From JALYGY01 sp963800975 (GTDB lineage Bacteria; Actinomycetota; Rubrobacteria; Rubrobacterales; Rubrobacteraceae): 64,000 nucleotides of DNA. Shown here piece by piece: positions 1-9,514 of this stretch (the stretch's first letter is position 1; every line of letters starts with the position of its first letter). The translations under genes were made by a program, and so were the position numbers. Below the pieces are notes generated by a model that did no database searches, was not told the DNA's origin, and was given only the letters and a program-made list of their open reading frames with translations. The stretch spans positions 316,925 to 380,924 of the forward strand of contig CAWDDB010000012.1 of NCBI GenBank assembly GCA_963800975.1. The letters are read 5' to 3'.

Positions 1-198
1 TACGAGATCGAGGCTCCCGTGAAGAACGTTGCGGCCTACACCGACGACACCTACGGGGTGTTAATGCTCGGCCTGCATCCGGAGGGCTACGAGTGGCGGT
101 TCGTCGGCGTGAAGTGGTGGCTAGTCGACGTGAGGTGGTGGTTTGCCGGAGCGATGGGTAGCGACTTTAGTGACTCTGGTAGCGCTCGGTGCCACTAA
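1..198 (+). CDS. Metallophosphoesterase-like protein, C-terminal end only
   Basis: An open frame runs in from the left edge and stops at TAA 196-198. Only about 65 residues are visible. The ending, with SDFSDSGSARCH at the extreme C terminus after a GYEWRFV segment, resembles the beta-sandwich tail of secreted alkaline- or purple-acid-phosphatase-like metallophosphoesterases, which often end in DSGS-x-CH. The catalytic metal-binding domain is outside the window, so the assignment rests on the tail alone. The next gene starts about 340 bp further on, on the same strand. Confidence 0.5.
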   Translation, partial: YEIEAPVKNVAAYTDDTYGVLMLGLHPEGYEWRFVGVKWWLVDVRWWFAGAMGSDFSDSGSARCH

Positions 199-541
199 CG
201 GGCTCCAAAGCATCGAACAGGTTATCCTGTTGACGGGAACCATGCCGAAATATGTCATCCGGCACAGGCAAAGAACGGCGTCGGGCGGCATAGTTAGGGT
301 AGAAGTACTTGGCGCCATCCGTAGCAACGAAAAAGGTTAGCCGCGCCCGCGTTATGATCAAATAGACCGGAAGGAAGTTGGATCCAAACATGGTAGGGCA
401 GAGAAGAGCCGCGGCCCAACCGGGGGTTCTCCGCGGACGCCCGGTGTTGCGGCGTACGCGCAAGGATCGGTTTTCGGGTTTACCCTCGCCAGGTTTCGAG
501 GGAGTGGGGCTGTCGGCCAGGACTGCGAGTTGGTTGAGCTT
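199..541. other. Intergenic region, no gene seen
   Basis: About 340 bp between the phosphoesterase end and the first sulfotransferase. Short frames occur on both strands but have neither ribosome-binding sites nor protein-like composition. I see no clear promoter, hairpin or repeat. Confidence 0.5.
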
Positions 542-1480
542 ATGACGATGCCGAACTTCTTCGTAGTGGGGGCCCAGAAGGCGGGAACGACCTCGCTGTA
601 CCATTACCTTGAGCAGCACCCCGAGGTCTACATGAGCCCCGCGAAGGAACCCTTGTTCTTCAACTATGAGATCGATCCATCCGGTAAGGCCGTGCGAGAG
701 AAGTTTGGTAGGGCTGGCCTTGCGCGCAACCCCAGGTTCGCCGACATCGAGGCGTACCGGTCGCTCTTCGATGGAGTTAGGGGCGAGATGGCGATAGGCG
801 AGGCCTCAACGCTCTACATCTACGCTCCGGGCACCGCCGAACGCATAAAGCGCTACGCACCGGAGGCCAAGATCGTCGCGATCCTCCGCAATCCCGCCGA
901 AAGGGCCTACTCCGCCTTTCTGTATGCCGTGCGGATCGGTGTAGAACCGCTCACCGACTTCGCGCAAGCTCTTCGGGAGGAGGAGGAGCGCATCCAGAAC
1001 AATTGGCACTACGTCTACCGCTACCGCGACAGGGGCTTCTACTACAGGCAGCTCAAGGCCTATCATGAGGTGTTCGGACCCGAGAAGGTTGGGGTTTGGC
1101 TTTACGAGGACCTCAAGAAGGATCCTCAGAGCGTCTCGAGTAGCATCTTCCGTTTTCTGGGAGTCGACGACTCCTTCGTCCCTGACACCTCCTCAAGGTA
1201 TAACCCCGCCAGCGTTCCCAAGAACGGCGTGTCGCGTACCGTGATAAGAGGCATGAACGCGGCCTTCCCCGTGCTCAAGCAGGTTTTCCCGTCCTCGTCG
1301 GTCCGCATACGCGACAACTGGGATTACAAAATGCGGCAGCTTGTAAACAGCCGGATCCTCACCGAAGTTGCACCACCCTTGAACCCGGATCTGCGTGAGG
1401 AGTTGATCGAAGGCTACATCGAGGACATCGCGAAGCTCCACGGTCTTCTCGGGCGAGACCTATCGGTATGGCTGAGATGA
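542..1480 (+). CDS. Sulfotransferase family protein (PAPS-dependent)
   Basis: Predicted to transfer sulfate from PAPS to a carbohydrate or other hydroxyl acceptor. The N terminus carries the 5'-phosphosulfate loop GAQKAGTTSLY (about residues 9-19). The 3'-phosphate-binding segment ILRNPAERAYSAF follows near residue 120, and a YEDL element lies later. The length (312 aa) fits heparan-sulfate-type bacterial sulfotransferases. The start is uncertain: ATG 542, ATG 548 and an in-frame TTG at 530 are all possible, none with a good Shine-Dalgarno. It is the first of three sulfotransferases in a polysaccharide locus, which points to a cell-surface glycan acceptor. The acceptor itself cannot be read from sequence. 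Confidence 0.85.
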   Translation: MTMPNFFVVGAQKAGTTSLYHYLEQHPEVYMSPAKEPLFFNYEIDPSGKAVREKFGRAGLARNPRFADIEAYRSLFDGVRGEMAIGEASTLYIYAPGTAERIKRYAPEAKIVAILRNPAERAYSAFLYAVRIGVEPLTDFAQALREEEERIQNNWHYVYRYRDRGFYYRQLKAYHEVFGPEKVGVWLYEDLKKDPQSVSSSIFRFLGVDDSFVPDTSSRYNPASVPKNGVSRTVIRGMNAAFPVLKQVFPSSSVRIRDNWDYKMRQLVNSRILTEVAPPLNPDLREELIEGYIEDIAKLHGLLGRDLSVWLR

Positions 1481-1894
1481 GAGCCACCCCCGAGCTTGTG
1501 GCAGCGGGCGTGAGGTGAAGCACAGGCGTGGGTAGCCAATGGTCCGTACGCTAACTTGATCAGGGTTACGCGCGGTGCAGCAATGCTCCCACCGCGGTGC
1601 CTACAAGAACGTGGCTCAGGCCTCGCTCACCTCTGCCTCCGAGACCCTCCCGCTCTCGCCGGCCGTTGCCCTTAGGTACACGGGACCGAAACCTCCTCAC
1701 ACATGTCGAAGCCGCCGGCGCGGTCCTCGGCCACTTTTGCCCTTGCTACACTGCAAGAGTGTTGTAGGGACGTCGGGAGATCGTGCCACCGCGAATCGGT
1801 CACTATCGACAAGTCGAACAAGCACGGCGGCGATCGGGAGGCGGTAGTACAACTACGATGCTGTACGCGCAGCTCATCCAATGACAGGAATACG
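1481..1894. other. Intergenic region before GT4 gene
   Basis: About 410 bp. An in-frame extension of the downstream glycosyltransferase reaches back to 1703 but reads as low-quality Ser/Arg-rich sequence and lies before the conserved MKVLLVHNHY start, so I treat it as non-coding. No strong terminator or promoter was recognised. Confidence 0.45.
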
Positions 1895-3079
1895 ATGAAA
1901 GTCTTGTTGGTTCACAACCACTACCAGCAGCCAGGCGGCGAAGATCAGGTATTCCGGGAAGAGGGCGACCTGCTGGAGGCGCACGGGAACGAGGTGGTGC
2001 GCTACCGCGCGCACAACGACCAGGTGGCCGACATGGGTCGTGTGGCGTTGGCCAGGGACACGCTGTGGAACAGCGCCGCGCGTCGTGAGCTCGAGGCCCT
2101 TATCCGCCGCGAACGGCCCAGCATTGTGCACTTCCACAACACCTTCCCCCTGATCTCTCCGGCCGGCTACTACGCGGCCAGGGCCGCGGGAGTACCGGTA
2201 GTACAGACGTTGCACAACTACCGCCTGCTGTGCCCCAACGCCCTCTTCTACCGGGACGGCCGGCCGTGCGAGGATTGCATGGGCAAAGCGGTCACGTGGC
2301 CCGGCGTGCTTCACGCGTGTTACCGGGGAAGCCGATCGGCCAGCGCGCTCGTGACGACGATGCTCGCCACCCACCGCGCGTTGCGCACCTGGGTAGGTAT
2401 GGTAGACGCGTACGTGGCGCTCACCGAGTTCGCCAGGCGCAAGTTTGTCGAGGGTGGTTTGCCGGCTGCGAACATGGTGGTCAAACCCAACTTCGTTCAT
2501 CCAGATCCCGGCCCGGGAGCGGGTCGCGGCGGTTACGCCCTGTTCGTGGGCAGACTCTCTCCCGAGAAGGGGGTGGGCACGTTGCTCGAGGCGTGGGAGC
2601 GTCTGGGGAGGCGTATCCCCCTCAAGGTCGTAGGAGACGGACCGCTGGTGGAGCAGGTGATCTCGTCTGCCGGTAGGCAGCCGGGCGTGGAGTACCTGGG
2701 GTACAGGTCGCCGGGAGAGGTGCACGCCCTAATGCGGGACGCCAGCATGCTCGTGTTTCCTTCCGAGTGGTACGAGACCTTTGGCCGCGTGGCGGCAGAG
2801 GCGTTCGCGGCGGCCACCCCCGTGGTCGCGGCGGACATCGGTGCGATCGCCGAGCTGGTGGAAGAAGGCCGCACCGGGCTCCGTTTCCGCCCAGGAGACC
2901 CGACGCATCTGGCCGCGCAGGTGGAGTGGTTGTTGTCCCACCCGGAGGAGCACAAACGGATGCGTAGGGAGGCTAGATCCGAGTTCGAGGCCAGGTACAC
3001 GGCCGACAGAAACTACGGGATGTTGATGGAGATCTACGGGCGAACCCTGGAGCGCGCCGGGGCGCCGGCACGGACCTAG
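1895..3079 (+). CDS. Glycosyltransferase family 4 protein
   Basis: A retaining, GT-B-fold glycosyltransferase that would add a sugar from a nucleotide donor during surface-polysaccharide assembly. The N-terminal domain begins MKVLLVHNHYQQPGGED and includes HFHNTFPLISPAGYYAA. The C-terminal domain has the donor-binding segment FVGRLSPEKGVGTLLEAW (about residue 223), VVGDGPL, and the late E-x7-E region FPSEWYETFGRVAAEAFA with GLRFRPGD. The 394-aa length is normal. ATG 1895 is preferred over upstream in-frame codons because the conserved GT4 start is there. Cys-rich CEDCMGKAVTWPGVLHACYRGS is typical of a subgroup of bacterial GT4 enzymes. Confidence 0.9.
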   Translation: MKVLLVHNHYQQPGGEDQVFREEGDLLEAHGNEVVRYRAHNDQVADMGRVALARDTLWNSAARRELEALIRRERPSIVHFHNTFPLISPAGYYAARAAGVPVVQTLHNYRLLCPNALFYRDGRPCEDCMGKAVTWPGVLHACYRGSRSASALVTTMLATHRALRTWVGMVDAYVALTEFARRKFVEGGLPAANMVVKPNFVHPDPGPGAGRGGYALFVGRLSPEKGVGTLLEAWERLGRRIPLKVVGDGPLVEQVISSAGRQPGVEYLGYRSPGEVHALMRDASMLVFPSEWYETFGRVAAEAFAAATPVVAADIGAIAELVEEGRTGLRFRPGDPTHLAAQVEWLLSHPEEHKRMRREARSEFEARYTADRNYGMLMEIYGRTLERAGAPART

Positions 3080-3098
3080 AATAACTGCGTCCAGGGAT

Positions 3099-4040
3099 CT
3101 ACGCGGAGCGATTCTCGCTCAGGGAGCCGGGGTTAGCTTCCTCGTAGCCGAGCTCGGCCAGCAGTGGCCCGGCCACCTCCTCCGCAGCCCGCTCGTGCTC
3201 GGTGGCGAACTCCTCCCGCCATCCACCTATCATTCCGCGCCTGAACGTCTGCCCCGACCCGAAGATCTCCTCCCCGACCCGCGCAAGCGTCGCCTCGTCC
3301 GCCTCGACCCCCACGTGCTCGGCCACAGCCCTCACAGCCCCCACCTGGGCTACCTCGCTACCCCCGCCTCTAGGCCCCACCAGGTCCTCGAACCTCACCA
3401 CCACGCTCCCCCCGTCCTCGGCCCACCCGGAGAACCTGCGGTAGCGCTCGTCCAGGGAGAGCATCCTCCGCTCACCAAGCTCACCGCCCCGGATGCACAG
3501 CATGAGACGCTCGCTGTCGGAGGGCAGCCCCATAAACGCCTCGTGGATAGGGTGCTTTTTCAGGCGCTTGATGTAGTGGAGCTGGGAGACGGCGACGTCG
3601 CGGGGATCTCGCAGGATGCACACGGTCCTCATGCCCTTCTCCCTAAAGAGGGAGGCAAGCTCCGGGGAGTAGAGGCAGTGGGCGGTGACGAAGCGGCCTT
3701 CGGGGACGAAGGAGAGGCGCCTAGAGAGCCAGCGGCGGCTCACCTGCTTGGGAAAGTCAACGCCGACCGTGACCTTCTCCTTGCCGCCTCCTCGCACGAG
3801 TTTACGGGCCGGAGGGAACAGGCCACCCTCCAGCAGGTACGAGCTTATGCCCATCACGTCCTCCGGCTTGCGGAGGCCCATAAGGGCTCTCAGGCGTCGA
3901 CTGATCAGAGGAAACTGGTCGTCCCCCACGGGGTGCGGCCTGATCCCCCCGAAATTGATAAGCTCGACCCCAAGCAGCATGAGCACGCGATCCAGGAGGT
4001 GGGTGCCGCTCTTGGGGATGGAGTTGGCAACGTACTTCAC
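3099..4040 (-). CDS. Sulfotransferase domain protein
   Basis: Second sulfotransferase of the locus, convergent with the GT4 gene (19 bp between stops). The PAPS-binding loop is at the very start (NSIPKSGTHLLDRVL, residues 6-20). The 3'-phosphate site is CILRDPRDVAVSQLHYI (about residue 141). A WAEDGGSVVVRFEDLVG segment and a C-terminal FGSGQTFRRGMIGGW lie further on; this last is the K/R-x-G-x3-W pattern of sulfotransferase-1-type enzymes (PF00685-like). 313 aa is a normal length. It is more similar in layout to cytosolic-type sulfotransferases than its two neighbours, so it may use a different acceptor. Confidence 0.85.
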   Translation of the reverse strand: MKYVANSIPKSGTHLLDRVLMLLGVELINFGGIRPHPVGDDQFPLISRRLRALMGLRKPEDVMGISSYLLEGGLFPPARKLVRGGGKEKVTVGVDFPKQVSRRWLSRRLSFVPEGRFVTAHCLYSPELASLFREKGMRTVCILRDPRDVAVSQLHYIKRLKKHPIHEAFMGLPSDSERLMLCIRGGELGERRMLSLDERYRRFSGWAEDGGSVVVRFEDLVGPRGGGSEVAQVGAVRAVAEHVGVEADEATLARVGEEIFGSGQTFRRGMIGGWREEFATEHERAAEEVAGPLLAELGYEEANPGSLSENRSA

Positions 4041-4352
4041 CCGACGATCCCTCTACTAGAGACGGGGGAGTCCAAAGCTTCCGTCACCAACATACGCATC
4101 ATCGCGCACAGCCTCCTGCAATAACTCGGGTAGCACGATTATTCTACCTCCGCATCTTAAGCGGCGACAGAGCTAGGGTCATCGGCCGTTCGGCATATCT
4201 TGCGCTCGGTGGCTCAAGGCCCCCGTGCCAGATGGCGGATAGCCAGCGGCTTGAGCCGAGTACCGCATGGGTTTACCCGCTGTCACCACGGGCGGTAGGT
4301 AGGGGCCGAGAAACAACCCGGGCCCTTGGCCGGCGGGCTCCGGTTTCAGGGC
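4041..4352. other. Intergenic region, upstream of the minus-strand sulfotransferase
   Basis: About 310 bp between the 5' end of the sulfotransferase (4040) and the 3' end of the WecG-type gene (4353). Read on the minus strand it contains a TAGAAT hexamer near 4138-4143, a possible -10, without a convincing -35. No other feature seen. Confidence 0.35.
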
Positions 4353-5165
4353 TTAAAGCGACCCGGCAGGGGGACTTCCCAACTCGGGCGTGCTCGCTTT
4401 GGCGCCGAAATGGCGTAAGCCCAGTAGCTGCAACAGGAAGAGACCCACGAACCTCGGGTTATGTCTGAGGTAGCGCTTCCACAAGCGACGAGGTTCCATC
4501 GCCAGCCTGAACGCCCACTCCAAGCCCGCGGCCTGCAACCAGCGCGGTGCCTGACGGACGCGGCCAGCGTGGAAATCGAACGCCGCTCCGACCCCCAGCA
4601 TTACGGCAGGGATACGGTTCTTGTGCTCGGCCATCCACTTCTCCTGCTTGGGACAGCCGATCCCGACGAAAAGGATGCGCGCCCCCGAAGCCTTGATCTC
4701 CTGGGTCACCGCTTCGTCTTCCTCGGGGGTCAGAGGCCTGAACGGTGGCGCGATCTTGCAGGCCACCTTCAGGTCGGGGTAGCGTGTCTTCAGCACCTGA
4801 TGCAGTGCCTCCAGTGACTCGGGAGTCCCGCCGTAGAGCCCGATCGGCACGTCTTCGCGCGCTGCCAGCTCCAGCACGTGCGGCATCAGCTCGGGTCCGT
4901 ACACCCGAGACGCGTCGCTCACCCCCTGCGCCTTGAGCGCCCATACCAGGGGCATCCCGTCCGGCGTGACCAGGTCTGCACCATCAACCGTTCGCTGGAA
5001 AGTCTCGGAGTCGAACGCCTCCATGACCATGTGCACGGTCGCCACGCAGACGTAGGCCGAACGCCCTTCGCTCGCCCACCGCAGCACGCGCCGGCTAGCG
5101 TCGTCGTAAGAGGTAGCGTCCACCCGCATACTCAGCACATCTCGCGAGGCCAAACTCATGCCCAC
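4353..5165 (-). CDS. WecG/TagA/CpsF family glycosyltransferase
   Basis: Inverting GT26-type enzyme that typically adds the second sugar (ManNAc or ManNAcA) onto a lipid-linked primer in teichoic-acid, enterobacterial-antigen or capsule pathways. Diagnostic segments are the early TPDGMPLVWA with RVYGPELM, then GLYGGTPESLEAL, FVGIGCPKQEKWMAEH and GVGAAFDFHAGRVRQAPRWLQAAGLEW-type blocks, here spanning residues 65-220. 270 aa is slightly long because of a short C-terminal tail. GTG 5165 is chosen because AGGAG lies 6 nt before it; ATG 5159 is the alternative. It probably acts right after the polyprenyl sugar transferase encoded divergently next door. Confidence 0.92.
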   Translation of the reverse strand: MGMSLASRDVLSMRVDATSYDDASRRVLRWASEGRSAYVCVATVHMVMEAFDSETFQRTVDGADLVTPDGMPLVWALKAQGVSDASRVYGPELMPHVLELAAREDVPIGLYGGTPESLEALHQVLKTRYPDLKVACKIAPPFRPLTPEEDEAVTQEIKASGARILFVGIGCPKQEKWMAEHKNRIPAVMLGVGAAFDFHAGRVRQAPRWLQAAGLEWAFRLAMEPRRLWKRYLRHNPRFVGLFLLQLLGLRHFGAKASTPELGSPPAGSL

Positions 5166-5532
5166 CTTCAGCTCCTAACGGCTCACAAACGGGACCCTGG
5201 CCCCGTCCGCGTCACCCGCCCTCGTGACACCAAGCTCGATCTCCTGATGTCGCACAAGGAAGATCTAGCTTCACTTTCCGATACTAGAATCTGCCGAAGC
5301 GCCGCACATGGGCCAACCGGCACATTCTGGGCCGATCGGGCGCCCAACCGTCTCGACGTTCTTGGCTTCGAGTTCGCTTACGAGGCCGCGATCTCACGTG
5401 CCGCGTATTCGCCGGTTTGTAGCCGATCCGCACGAAAATGTGCCACGTGACCCATGCGGCCACGTCAGGCTGTTGTTTAACATCTCTGTAACGCAGGAAT
5501 GCGAGAAGAATGGACAAGGAGAGCGGATAAAC
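5166..5532. other. Divergent intergenic region between WecG-type and sugar-transferase genes
   Basis: About 370 bp that must hold both promoters. An in-frame upstream extension of the sugar transferase exists (to 5308) but lacks family similarity. No convincing -35/-10 pair was found by eye; AT-richer sequence lies around 5470-5510. Confidence 0.35.
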
Positions 5533-7011
5533 GTGGAGAGCCTCGCAAACGGTAAGGGCGTAGACCGCCCACCCACGGAGTCTGTCAAGCCCCTGTCCGA
5601 GGGCGCCATGGCCATGCTCTCGGAAGCGGCCAGCCACAGCACCAACCTGTGGCTCGGCTCCTCCGTACGGCGTCCGCTCCGGATCCTGATCATGGCGACG
5701 ATAGACGCCTTCGCCCTCCTCCTGGGGCTCGCGCTCGCGGGTTACCTGACGGAGGGGGGGAGTCGGGCGGTCGAATTGATGGGCTTTGCGCCCGTCTTCG
5801 TGGCGGTATGGCTCTGCATCTTCGCCGCCTGGGATCTCTACGACCGATCGCAAAGGAAGAACCTCGTGAGGCGGCTCGCGGCCATCTTGTCGGGCATGGG
5901 ACTGCTCGCCGTAGGATCGGTCATGTACCCGCAGAGCGGATTCTCCCTGAAGGAGATCCTGCTCGGGACCGTGCTCATCATGCTCCTGGAAGGCGGGTTG
6001 CAGTCCCTGCACAAGCTAGGAAGCGGTTTCGTCTATCGGCACGGGTTGGGCTTGATCCCGACCCTCATAATCGGCGAGGACAACGAGCGCGCCGGGGTAC
6101 GCCGGGCGATGGAGGAGAATCCGGGCGCTTACGCCTGTGTTGGCGAGCTGAACACCAGCGTCGGAGCCATCGATTTGCCCTTCATGCGCCGGGTGCTGGA
6201 CCAAACGCAGGCCCGGAACGTCATTCTGGCTGCCGGAGCGGAGCGCCTGCCGCGCGATCGGTTCCGGGACATCTTGCATTCTATGCGGCTGCGCAACGTG
6301 AGCGTAAAGCTGGTCCGTGGCGCGAGCGACTTGATCGGCGGCGGCTCGACGACTTTGCAAGAGGACATAGGCGTCCTGCTCCTGGACATCAGCTCCCCCA
6401 GGCTGGACAGCCCACAATGGCTTCTGAAAAGGACGATGGACATAGTGGGGTCCCTCGGGGGACTCCTGGTCCTCTCGCCGCTCCTGATAACGGTGGCCAT
6501 CCTGATCAAGGTCACCTCCCCGGGTCCGGCCTTTTTCCGGCAGAAGCGGGTCGGGTCTGACGAGAAGGTCTTTACGTGCTACAAGTTCCGCTCGATGTAC
6601 GCCGACGCCGAACGGCGGCAGGCGGAGCTCGAGGCCCGGAACGAGGCGGGCGATGTGATCTTCAAGATCAAGAACGATCCGCGCATCACGCCTATCGGAC
6701 GATTCATCCGGAGCACGAGCATAGACGAGCTACCCCAGCTCATCAACGTACTGAAGGGGGAGATGAGCCTGGTCGGGCCGCGCCCCCTGCCCATTCGAGA
6801 CTTCGAGCGCATGGGCGAGCTCCAGAGAAAGCGTCTCGGGATCGTGCCGGGGATGACCGGCATCTGGCAGGTCAGTGGCCGCAGCGATGTCTCTTTCGAA
6901 GAGATGCTGAGCCTGGACCTGCGCTACATAGAGAGCTGGTCGCTCGCCCTGGATGTTAGTATTCTTCTCCAAACGCTCAAGGTGGTCCTGCGCCGAGACG
7001 GCGCGCGCTGA
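5533..7011 (+). CDS. Polyprenyl-phosphate glycosyl-1-phosphate transferase (exopolysaccharide initiating enzyme)
   Basis: Membrane enzyme that transfers a sugar-1-phosphate from a nucleotide sugar onto polyprenyl phosphate, the first committed step of exopolysaccharide synthesis. The N-terminal half has several hydrophobic helices and a nucleotide-binding-like segment (TLIIGEDNERAGVRRAM). The C-terminal bacterial sugar transferase domain begins about residue 298 with LLKRTMDIVGSLGGLLVLSP. It continues with PGPAFFRQKRVG, YKFRSMYADAE, RFIRSTSIDELPQLINVL and SLVGPRPLP, ending with GMTGIWQVSGRS. GTG 5533 is preferred because AAGGAGAG lies about 10 nt upstream; ATG 5608 is possible. Length 492 aa. 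Confidence 0.9.
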   Translation: MESLANGKGVDRPPTESVKPLSEGAMAMLSEAASHSTNLWLGSSVRRPLRILIMATIDAFALLLGLALAGYLTEGGSRAVELMGFAPVFVAVWLCIFAAWDLYDRSQRKNLVRRLAAILSGMGLLAVGSVMYPQSGFSLKEILLGTVLIMLLEGGLQSLHKLGSGFVYRHGLGLIPTLIIGEDNERAGVRRAMEENPGAYACVGELNTSVGAIDLPFMRRVLDQTQARNVILAAGAERLPRDRFRDILHSMRLRNVSVKLVRGASDLIGGGSTTLQEDIGVLLLDISSPRLDSPQWLLKRTMDIVGSLGGLLVLSPLLITVAILIKVTSPGPAFFRQKRVGSDEKVFTCYKFRSMYADAERRQAELEARNEAGDVIFKIKNDPRITPIGRFIRSTSIDELPQLINVLKGEMSLVGPRPLPIRDFERMGELQRKRLGIVPGMTGIWQVSGRSDVSFEEMLSLDLRYIESWSLALDVSILLQTLKVVLRRDGAR

Positions 7012-7065
7012 CCTTGGGCCGTGGTGGGGCGGCGTCTGGGTTTGGAGAAAAGGAAAAACGGCACC

Positions 7066-8454
7066 TTGGAACGCTTTCACGTTGAGGTAGTAGGGGCTGG
7101 TTACGTGGGCCTCGTAACCGGGGTGTGCTTGGCCCACATCGGGCACAGGGTAACCCTGGTGGACGTCAACGAGGAGCGGGTCGCCGCCCTCGAACGAGGA
7201 GAGGTGCCGGTCTACGAGCCGGGGCTCCAGGGTTTTCTGGCAAAGGGCGCGGAGCGCCTGCGATTCACCACGGAGGTAGCCTCTGGCGTACGGGAGGCTG
7301 ACGTCATCTTCGTGTGCGTGAACACGCCGCAGGGAGACGAAGGCTCCGCGGACCTCTCGAGCGTCGCGTCGGTCGCGCGCGGTGTGGGCAGGGCCCTGGC
7401 GCGGGCTGGCAGGAAGTCACCCCTGGTCGTGGTCAACAAGAGCACGGTGCCGGTGGGCAGCGGCGACTACGTCTCCATGCTCATCCGGGAAGGGATCGAG
7501 GAGGCCGTCGGTGGGGAAGCAGACGGGAAAGGCGAGAACGGTTTCCTGGTGGTCTCCAACCCGGAGTTTTTGAGGGAGGGAAGCGCGCTATACGACTCCC
7601 TTTTCCCGGACAGGATCGTGGCCGGCTCCGACTCGAAGGAGGCGCTCGACGTCATGCGCGCCCTCTACACGCCCATCATCGAGCAGAGCTTCCCGACGGA
7701 GCTGGACCCGAGGCCCAAGGTGGCGGTGCCCTTCGTGACCACGGACCTGGCGAGCGCCGAGATGATCAAGTACGCCGCGAACGCCTTCCTGGCGACCAAG
7801 ATCAGCTTCATCAACGAGGTCGCCAACCTCTGCGAGCTGGTCGGTGCGGACGTGACCAACGTCGCGACGGGCATCGGGCTCGACGAGCGCATCGGCTCCC
7901 GGTTTCTGACCGCCGGCATCGGCTGGGGCGGCTCGTGCTTCCCCAAGGACGTCTCGGCGCTGCGCGCGGCCGCCCGGGAGTACGAGCACGAAACCGCCCT
8001 GCTCGACGCGGCCGTCACGGTCAACGAGAGGCAGCGCAGGCGGGTGATCCTCAAGCTCCAGCGCGACCTGCACACCCTGAAGGGCAAGCGCATCGCCCTA
8101 CTCGGGCTCTCCTTCAAGCCCAACACCGACGACCTGCGTGACGCCCCGAGCCTCGAGATAGCCCGCGTCCTCGACTCCCTGGGCGCCCGCGTCGTGGGCT
8201 ACGACCCCGTGGCTGGCAAGGCCGCCGCGGCGGAGCTTCCCTTCCTCCGGGTCGTCTCCGACCCTTACGAGGCGCTCTCCGGGGCCCACGCGGCGGTCGT
8301 GGTCACGGAGTGGGAGGAGGTGCGGGAGCTGGACTGGGGGCGGGCGGCTTCCCTGATGATGAGGCCGCCCCTGGTCGTGGATGGCCGCAACGCCCTCGAC
8401 CCCCAGGAGGTCAGGGGCGCCGGGGTGCGCTACAGAGGTTTCGGGCGTGGCTGA
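7066..8454 (+). CDS. UDP-glucose 6-dehydrogenase
   Basis: Oxidises UDP-glucose to UDP-glucuronate using two NAD+. The NAD-binding [10 protein letters not shown] is at the N terminus. [13 protein letters not shown] and [21 protein letters not shown] follow, then the catalytic-cysteine loop [14 protein letters not shown] (Cys near residue 291) and the C-terminal [17 protein letters not shown]. The start is uncertain: TTG 7066 has AGGA 11 nt upstream, while GTG 7021 or 7024 would add up to 15 residues before the conserved core. It overlaps the next gene by 8 bp, so the two are probably co-translated and channel UDP-glucuronate to the decarboxylase. Confidence 0.93.
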   Translation: MERFHVEVVGAGYVGLVTGVCLAHIGHRVTLVDVNEERVAALERGEVPVYEPGLQGFLAKGAERLRFTTEVASGVREADVIFVCVNTPQGDEGSADLSSVASVARGVGRALARAGRKSPLVVVNKSTVPVGSGDYVSMLIREGIEEAVGGEADGKGENGFLVVSNPEFLREGSALYDSLFPDRIVAGSDSKEALDVMRALYTPIIEQSFPTELDPRPKVAVPFVTTDLASAEMIKYAANAFLATKISFINEVANLCELVGADVTNVATGIGLDERIGSRFLTAGIGWGGSCFPKDVSALRAAAREYEHETALLDAAVTVNERQRRRVILKLQRDLHTLKGKRIALLGLSFKPNTDDLRDAPSLEIARVLDSLGARVVGYDPVAGKAAAAELPFLRVVSDPYEALSGAHAAVVVTEWEEVRELDWGRAASLMMRPPLVVDGRNALDPQEVRGAGVRYRGFGRG

Positions 8455-9418
8455 AGCCGGGGCCGGCAAGCCCCGGGCGCTGGTGACGGGTGGGGCCGGC
8501 TTCCTGGGCAGCCACCTCTGCGAGCGGCTACTGGCCGAGGGCTACCGTGTCATCTGCATGGACAACCTCAGGACGGGGTCGCTCGAGAACGTTGCTCACC
8601 TCGAGGGCGACGCGGACTTCGATTACGTGGACCACGACGTGACCACCTACGTGCACGTGATCGGGGAGCTCGACGAGGTCTACCACTTCGCGTCGCCCGC
8701 GAGCCCCAAGGACTTCCAGAGGATCCCGATCCCCATCCTCAAGGTGGGCGCCATCGGCACCTACAACGCCCTCGGCCTGGCCCTCGCCAAAGGGGCCCGC
8801 TTCATGCTCGCTTCCACCTCCGAGGTGTACGGCGACCCGCTCGTGCACCCCCAGACCGAAGACTACTGGGGCAACGTGAACCCCATCGGTATCCGGGGCG
8901 TCTACGACGAGGCCAAGCGCTACGCCGAGTCCATAACCATGGCCTACCGCAGGCACCACGGCGTCGACACGAGGATCGTGAGGATCTTCAACTCGTACGG
9001 TCCCCGGCTGCGTACCGACGACGGGCGCATGATCCCCAACTTCGTCGCCCAGGCGCTCGCGGGAAGGCCCCTCACCGTCTACGGCGACGGCTCCCAGACC
9101 AGGAGCGTGCAGTACGTCGACGACCTGGTCGAAGGCGTGGTGCGGCTCATGAGGAGCTCTGAGGGACGACCCGTAAATATCGGCAACCCGGTCGAGTACA
9201 CGGTGCGCGAGATCGCCGAGCTGGTGATGGAGCTCTCGGGTGGCGGGGGCGGGCTCGTCTACGAAGCCTTACCCGCGGATGACCCGAAGCAACGCTGCCC
9301 GGACATAGGGCGTGCCAGGGAGGCTTTAGGCTGGGAGCCGCGCGTCGGGGCTCGCGAGGGCCTCGGAAAGACCCTCGAGTGGTTCGCGGGACGGGAGGCC
9401 TCTCCCGCGGGGCGCTGA
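8447..9418 (+). CDS. NAD-dependent epimerase/dehydratase, probable UDP-glucuronate decarboxylase (UDP-xylose synthase)
   Basis: Short-chain-dehydrogenase-fold sugar-nucleotide enzyme. [16 protein letters not shown] is the NAD-binding turn, [11 protein letters not shown] and STSEVYGDP are characteristic of Uxs enzymes, and [11 protein letters not shown] holds the catalytic Tyr (about 153) and Lys (about 157). [12 protein letters not shown] and [12 protein letters not shown] follow. These blocks match UDP-glucuronate decarboxylases better than 4-epimerases. GTG 8447 is chosen: it has an AGAGG about 9 nt upstream and overlaps the stop of the UDP-glucose dehydrogenase, which makes the substrate. 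Product would be UDP-xylose or a related pentose donor. Confidence 0.88.
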   Translation: MAEAGAGKPRALVTGGAGFLGSHLCERLLAEGYRVICMDNLRTGSLENVAHLEGDADFDYVDHDVTTYVHVIGELDEVYHFASPASPKDFQRIPIPILKVGAIGTYNALGLALAKGARFMLASTSEVYGDPLVHPQTEDYWGNVNPIGIRGVYDEAKRYAESITMAYRRHHGVDTRIVRIFNSYGPRLRTDDGRMIPNFVAQALAGRPLTVYGDGSQTRSVQYVDDLVEGVVRLMRSSEGRPVNIGNPVEYTVREIAELVMELSGGGGGLVYEALPADDPKQRCPDIGRAREALGWEPRVGAREGLGKTLEWFAGREASPAGR

Positions 9419-9514
9419 CGGACCGAATTATTCCTTTAGAATAGGCTGCTGCGCGGCCGCGGTTGGTGGCGCCGCGGACTCGAGGCCTGGCTACCTTCCG
9501 AGCGGAGGGAAGAG

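Noticed and set aside
5649..6560. Long frame inside the sugar-transferase gene
   Set aside because: No similarity or ribosome-binding site; the recognised bacterial sugar transferase is in the other frame.
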